Source: Prostheceraeus crozeri (taxonomy: Eukaryota > Platyhelminthes > Polycladida > Euryleptidae). Taken from it: a DNA stretch of 64,000 bases. How positions within the stretch are numbered: position 1 is the first letter of the stretch; each line of letters begins with the position of its first letter. Of the stretch, positions 60,200 through 64,000 are shown in pieces. Both the position numbers and the translations under genes were made by a program. Below the pieces are notes generated by a model, which saw only the letters and a program-made list of their open reading frames with translations, was not told the origin of the DNA and made no database searches. The stretch spans positions 62,001 through 126,000 of the forward strand of contig CAJQUW010012686.1 of assembly GCA_907163375.1 (NCBI GenBank), read 5' to 3'.

Positions 60200-60285
60200 C
60201 TTGGGTTTTCACTCTTGGGGAGGGGCGCCCCAAGATTCTTGGGTACCCCCAAGACTACCAAAAACCCAAGAGTGAACCCAAGACT
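60200..60285. repeat. foldback of CTTGGG words
   Basis: AACTCTTGGGTTTTCACTCT and AAAAACCCAAGAGTGAACCC pair; inside, TCTTGGGG/CCCCAAGA and TTGGGTACCCCCAAGA also pair. Seven CTTGGG/CCCAAG words occur in 86 bp. Confidence 0.6.
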
Positions 60286-60289
60286 CAAC

Positions 60290-61480
60290 CTCGGTATGGG
60301 AAGCCTTCTCTTGGTGCATAACGACCAAACTTTCTCCATAGAGTGCGAAAGCTAGCTAATTAACGAAAGCAAACTGCAAAACGAGAATAACAAAGTATGC
60401 GAACGCACTATTATTGATGTTTATTCATTAAGAGGATGATTGACTCTCCTACTCGTATATTGTCCACACCTAATGCTCTCGTACCCCGGCTTTGTTTATC
60501 GAAAGGGAAAGAAAGTCATTTTCGTTGCAACCGTATTTTTTGTTACTCTCGTTTTGCACATTTGTTTTTCTCATTTCGTAATGTAGCTCTGATATCGCAC
60601 AGTTTACAGTGTAGAACAATGTGAACATGACCAATTAAGCAATATCTAGGAGCAAGTAGACTATAACGGAGTCCAAATGCAGCAAATCCATCAGAGTATG
60701 CTTTTTTAATAAAACTGAAACCCAGAGATTCTTGATAAGTAATTGGCATTAATTTGGTGCTCGTTATCTTCTTGCCAGCTTAATGCTAACCTACGTATGC
60801 AGCTGCTTAGTTCAAAATGTCATTTTCGCAGCTTTGGGAAGGCCGCTGATTGATGTATGACGGCCGAAGTTATAGCTGAGATACTGGTGGCTGGATGGTA
60901 ATCGTTAAGTATCACCGCATATGTGCTTATGTAGTCTTTGAACAGCCAAGTGGATGAATAAGGCTTCCTTTATAGTCTGCAAAGTTTGCCGCCACTGCAA
61001 ATATCTGTGGTTGTCGGTATTCAATTCACCGGACAAGCAAGTTATTTATTGTCTTTCTTGACTCAACATCCTTTCTCCGTGAGTGAATTATAAAGAAAAA
61101 CATGGGCCAGTAATTCTATCCTTACTTTTATTTGCGACATGTTTCACCCTCTCTCTCCACAGCAAATACACAGGTTGACAAAGTGATGCTTTTCCATCTT
61201 ATAATGAGATGAAACAACGTAGTGATTGTAGCTAAAAAAGATCTACGATAGATAAAATTGCGAAGTTAAAGTTAGACAATTAATCATGTGAATAAAGTCT
61301 ATTAGTTCATAAACGACATCGTTACCACGACAAGAAAGAGCCTGGATTAGATAGTGACGCAAGTTATCCTCAAATGAATCCACTCACCGTGTTCCAGACC
61401 AGGAAACTTTATGCGCAGGATGATCATTGGTTGACAAAGACCGATCCCTCCATGGTAACCTACAACTTTGTGTGTTTCCC
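60290..61480. other. no gene seen
   Basis: AT-rich, no recognisable frame. Short pyrimidine-rich patches lie near 61150. Confidence 0.35.
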
Positions 61481-61499
61481 GGAAAGCAGATGCATATGA

Positions 61500-61765
61500 A
61501 GGACGGAGTTCGCATCTTCCAAACGCTTTGCTGAACACGTCCCCGACTGGCTGAACAAAGGAAATCGACAGAGGCCGAAATTGAAGCCAGGTGGCAACGT
61601 CACTAGACATCTAATGGTATACCCTAAACTGCAGCGCGATACTGGTGGACGCTTTGAAATCCTCCGACAGCATCAGTATCGGCGACTTTGTTGTCTAGTG
61701 GAGGCAATGCTGAACAAGAAGTTGACTCCAGATCTAGGCCAGCAGAAAGAGATAAGAGTCGAATG
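61500..61765 (+). CDS. possible exon, unassigned
   Basis: One frame is open from about 61500: RTEFASSKRFAEHVPDWLNK, then GNRQRPKLKPGGNVTRHLMV, YPKLQRDTGGRFEILRQHQY and RRLCCLVEAMLNKKLTPDLG. The composition is balanced and unlike the low-complexity frames around it. A weak donor (GAATGTGAGTT) is at its end. The overlapping minus-strand frame is shorter and less convincing. No family recognised. Confidence 0.35.
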
Positions 61766-61936
61766 TGAGTTCTCTCATTGAATAGCATTGATCTCATAAA
61801 TTCATCAGCACATCAGCTATCTCAAAACGATTATTGACGGGCCTATCGGAATACCGCATAATGTAGACCTAACGGAAGTTGACCAAGTGACGGGAGATCA
61901 TCTTTCTGAGACAGCGAGAAAAAATTAAAATCAAAG

Positions 61937-62098
61937 CTCACTTCGTGGTCTAGTGAAGACGGTGCGAGCTGGTCTCCACCGCGAACTTAGATTCGATTCC
62001 TCGCTCGTGCGAGTGCGGTCGGGGAATCAAGGGTACTCGTGTATTATATTTACTTTTCTACTTTTGCTTTACTACTTTTGTTACTTTCTTTTACAGAC
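61937..62098 (+). repeat. tRNA-derived SINE, copy 3
   Basis: TGGTCTAGTGAAGACGGTGC, GGTCTCCACCGCGAACTTAG, box B GATTCGATTCC and GTGCGGTCGGGGAATCAAGG match copies 1 and 2. The sequence before box A and the TTTAC-rich tail differ. Same strand as the other two copies. Confidence 0.7.
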
Positions 62099-62104
62099 TA
62101 AGCA

Positions 62105-62870
62105 TGTCGTTGAAAATGATCAGGAATATCATCGAATTTTGATTTATGTGTCAATTGTATGTAGTAAAACAGAATAATACAAATCATAGTCCGTGTAATG
62201 TGACATAAACTGTCTGATAGACAGGAAATTTTTCTATTCATACGTAGCATCAGTCAAAATACTGATTAGCCAGTAAATTGTCTGTTGATTGGCTGTGTGC
62301 AGTCAAACCGGGTGATGAGACAGAAAGGTCACATTTTTGTTACTAGGAGAATGTTGATGAGAACAGGTCTCATAAGACTTTCCGTTCCAACACCATCCTT
62401 TTGTCTGAAATTCAAGTATTATGAGCCGCAGTCAGGAATGGTTTCGACGTTAAATATCAATTAGCCAACACCCGCAGTAAAGTAGGCCTAGACATAATCA
62501 TCATGTTGCGTTCATTTTCATTTGCTTACTCAGACTAAACACTAGGTGTTGCAATTTCTTCTCTTGTGCCCTGTGGGAGCGTTCAAATCCTTGAAAAGCG
62601 CATTATAAAATAGCATTGCTCATGTCCAGTCTTGTGGGATATCTCCTCAGCAACTTCACTTGGATACACTGCAAATTATAATCTGCAATCCTCTATTGTA
62701 TTCTAGCTGAATTTTGCCTGACAAAGGTCAATGACACATTTCTGAATGTTTGTTCAAGGAAAGAAAGTTGTCTTTCATTCCTCGAAGTTCTCAAATAACT
62801 TAGAGTTCAGCGTACCTAAAGGGTCTCAGAGTCTCTGTGCATGTTGTGATTTTTGATCTTGATCAATAAA
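62105..62870. other. no gene seen
   Basis: AT-rich interval without a coding signal, up to the tail of the LINE. Confidence 0.35.
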
Positions 62871-62875
62871 CGCCT

Positions 62876-64000
62876 AATTATTATTATTATTATAATTTTT
62901 TTTTAGTCACGACCTCACACAATGCTGGTCGGTGTATACATCTCAGGATCTCGGAGTCCTACCAGGACTCAGGGAGATCAAGAGTGCGCCCAAGAATGTA
63001 GACACTGCCAAGTAGAGCAGCCTTCAGTAACTGAGGTACCCGGTGTCGACCGGGGATTTCTTTCAGGTATGTGGCTAACTTGTCTGTGTGGGCTCCTAAG
63101 GCTCCAACAACTACTGGCACCACTTTGACATGAATCTTCCACAGTTTTTGTAGTTCAATTTTCAAGTCTTGATACTTAGTGATCTTCTCTTGTTCTTTGT
63201 TTCTTATGTTCCTGTCCTCTGGTACCGCTATGTCAATTATGAATCCCATCTTTTTCTCCTTATTGACAACTACGACATCTGGCCTCCTTGCTGTGATTCT
63301 CTTGTCTGTTCCTATTTCGAAGTCCCATAATATCTTCACTGAATCCGTTTCAATAACTGGTTGTGGGACGTGTTTCCATGGTTCTGTCGGTACGTTGATG
63401 TTATACAGTAGGCAGATATCCCTATGAATTTGTTTGGCAACCTCATTGTGACAGTTCAGATATTCGCTTGGTGCCAACTTAGAGCATCCTGTAAGTATGT
63501 GAGATACTATCTCATCTGCTGACATGCACATTCTGCATCAAGCATCATTGCTTATTTTTAGTATGTAAGTGGAATGTGCTTTCGTCTTTATCGCTTGGTC
63601 CTGTGCTGCTGTTAGTAACGCCTCAGTTGTCATCTTCAGATTGACAGATTTCAGCCAACCGTAGCAAGCTTTCCTTGACGTTTCTTCTTCCATTTGTCTT
63701 GCGTATTGACCATGCATTACTTTATCCTTCCATCTTTGGTACCGATCTTCTATCACCTTCCTCTTCCATTCTTCGGAGGTTTCTTGCCGTTGCCCGTACA
63801 GATCGCCTGATTTAGCCACCGCCAGCAGTGGGTCGTCTTCTTTATCATTGATGTATTCTGCTAGGCTCCGGTCTTCTTGTTCTATAACCTCCCTTAGGTC
63901 TTTCAGTCCCCTACCTTCCCGATCCCGCGGTAGGTAGAGGCGGTCAATGTCAGCCTTTGGATGTAATCCTTTATACATTGTTAGTATTTTGCGGGTCTTT
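62876..64000 (-). mobile_element. R2-like non-LTR retrotransposon, 3' end
   Basis: The minus-strand copy runs in from beyond the right edge. It ends, past the stop near 62958, in a short 3' UTR and a tail AAAAAAAAATTATAATAATA (plus-strand 62876-62906), the A/T-rich end typical of target-primed insertion. Coding detail is in the next entry. Confidence 0.75.
62956..63999 (-). pseudogene. R2-like LINE ORF, C-terminal part
   Basis: Order on the minus strand: TMYKGLHPKADIDRLYLPRD, GRGL (the post-RT 'HPKAD..RLY.PR..GGRGL' motif); a coiled, charged stretch with KACYGWLKSVNLKMTTEALL; and a CCHC finger (CRMC, then SHILTGC). The restriction-like endonuclease follows: RRPDVVVVNKEKKMGFIIDI, AVPEDRNI, whose PD..D core and following basic residues fit the REL-endo of R2-type LINEs. 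A single in-frame TGA (63538-63540) lies exactly between KISNDA and CRMC, where relatives carry a Lys or Arg; otherwise the frame is intact to TAA/TGA near 62956. The reverse transcriptase lies outside the window. Confidence 0.75.

Noticed and set aside
1-64000. CRISPR arrays, bacterial operons, riboswitches
   Set aside because: Sequence is eukaryotic (introns, SINEs, LINEs); the regularly spaced repeats seen are tandem or transposon-derived and lack repeat-spacer structure.

Overview
The window is AT-rich nuclear DNA from an animal. Genes are sparse and split by GT-AG introns, and most recognisable sequence is transposon-derived. The mix (hAT, piggyBac, Tc1/mariner-pogo-like, a Hydra-type DDE family, a Penelope-like element, CR1/L2-like and R2-like LINEs, a CsRn1-like Ty3/gypsy element, tRNA-derived SINEs), together with lectin/PAN-type secreted genes, points to a marine invertebrate. 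An invertebrate deuterostome or a lophotrochozoan would fit; the phylum cannot be fixed from the sequence alone.

Layout. 0-4.5 kb: a 0.73 kb non-autonomous hAT element, a tRNA-like relic, a 125-bp tandem dimer and a GC-rich hAT end. 4.49-6.03 kb: the best host gene, two exons whose phases match, giving a 353-residue protein with an N-terminal ubiquitin-like fold pattern; its intron holds a SINE. 6.3-6.5 kb: two direct copies of a segment resembling the 7SL RNA Alu domain. 8-13 kb: a deleted piggyBac element, an array of short hairpins built on CTCGGTCAGAG, and a decayed DDE transposase. 13-20 kb: mostly unrecognised AT-rich DNA with one clear SINE. 20.2-22.9 kb: a broken LTR-retroelement pol region.

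24.4-43.05 kb is bounded by matching CAGGCTTGCCGTTGGGAT inverted ends with 6/8 matching flanks, and may be one 18.6 kb hAT-like element. Nested inside are three smaller hAT elements with their own 8-bp duplications, two long foldbacks, a THAP remnant, a terminal exon, and a fairly young Ty3/gypsy copy (36580-41636) with paired LTRs.

43.1-55.2 kb holds the host-like material: a secreted PAN-like gene with lesions (minus), exons of an unassigned minus-strand gene whose last exon is paralogous to the 35.7 kb exon, a tandem-repeat block, a hAT transposase tail, a mariner/pogo-type element with 15-mer motifs at its ends and inside, and a secreted C-type-lectin-like gene with one in-frame TGA. 55.4-57.2 kb is a Penelope-like inverted duplication followed by a CR1/L2-type LINE tail. 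The right edge (62.9-64.0 kb) is the 3' end of an R2-like LINE that runs out of the window.

There is no operon-like organisation. The functional story is one of repeated transposon invasion around a few small, fast-evolving, immune-like or secreted genes. All family calls are by eye; no database search was run.
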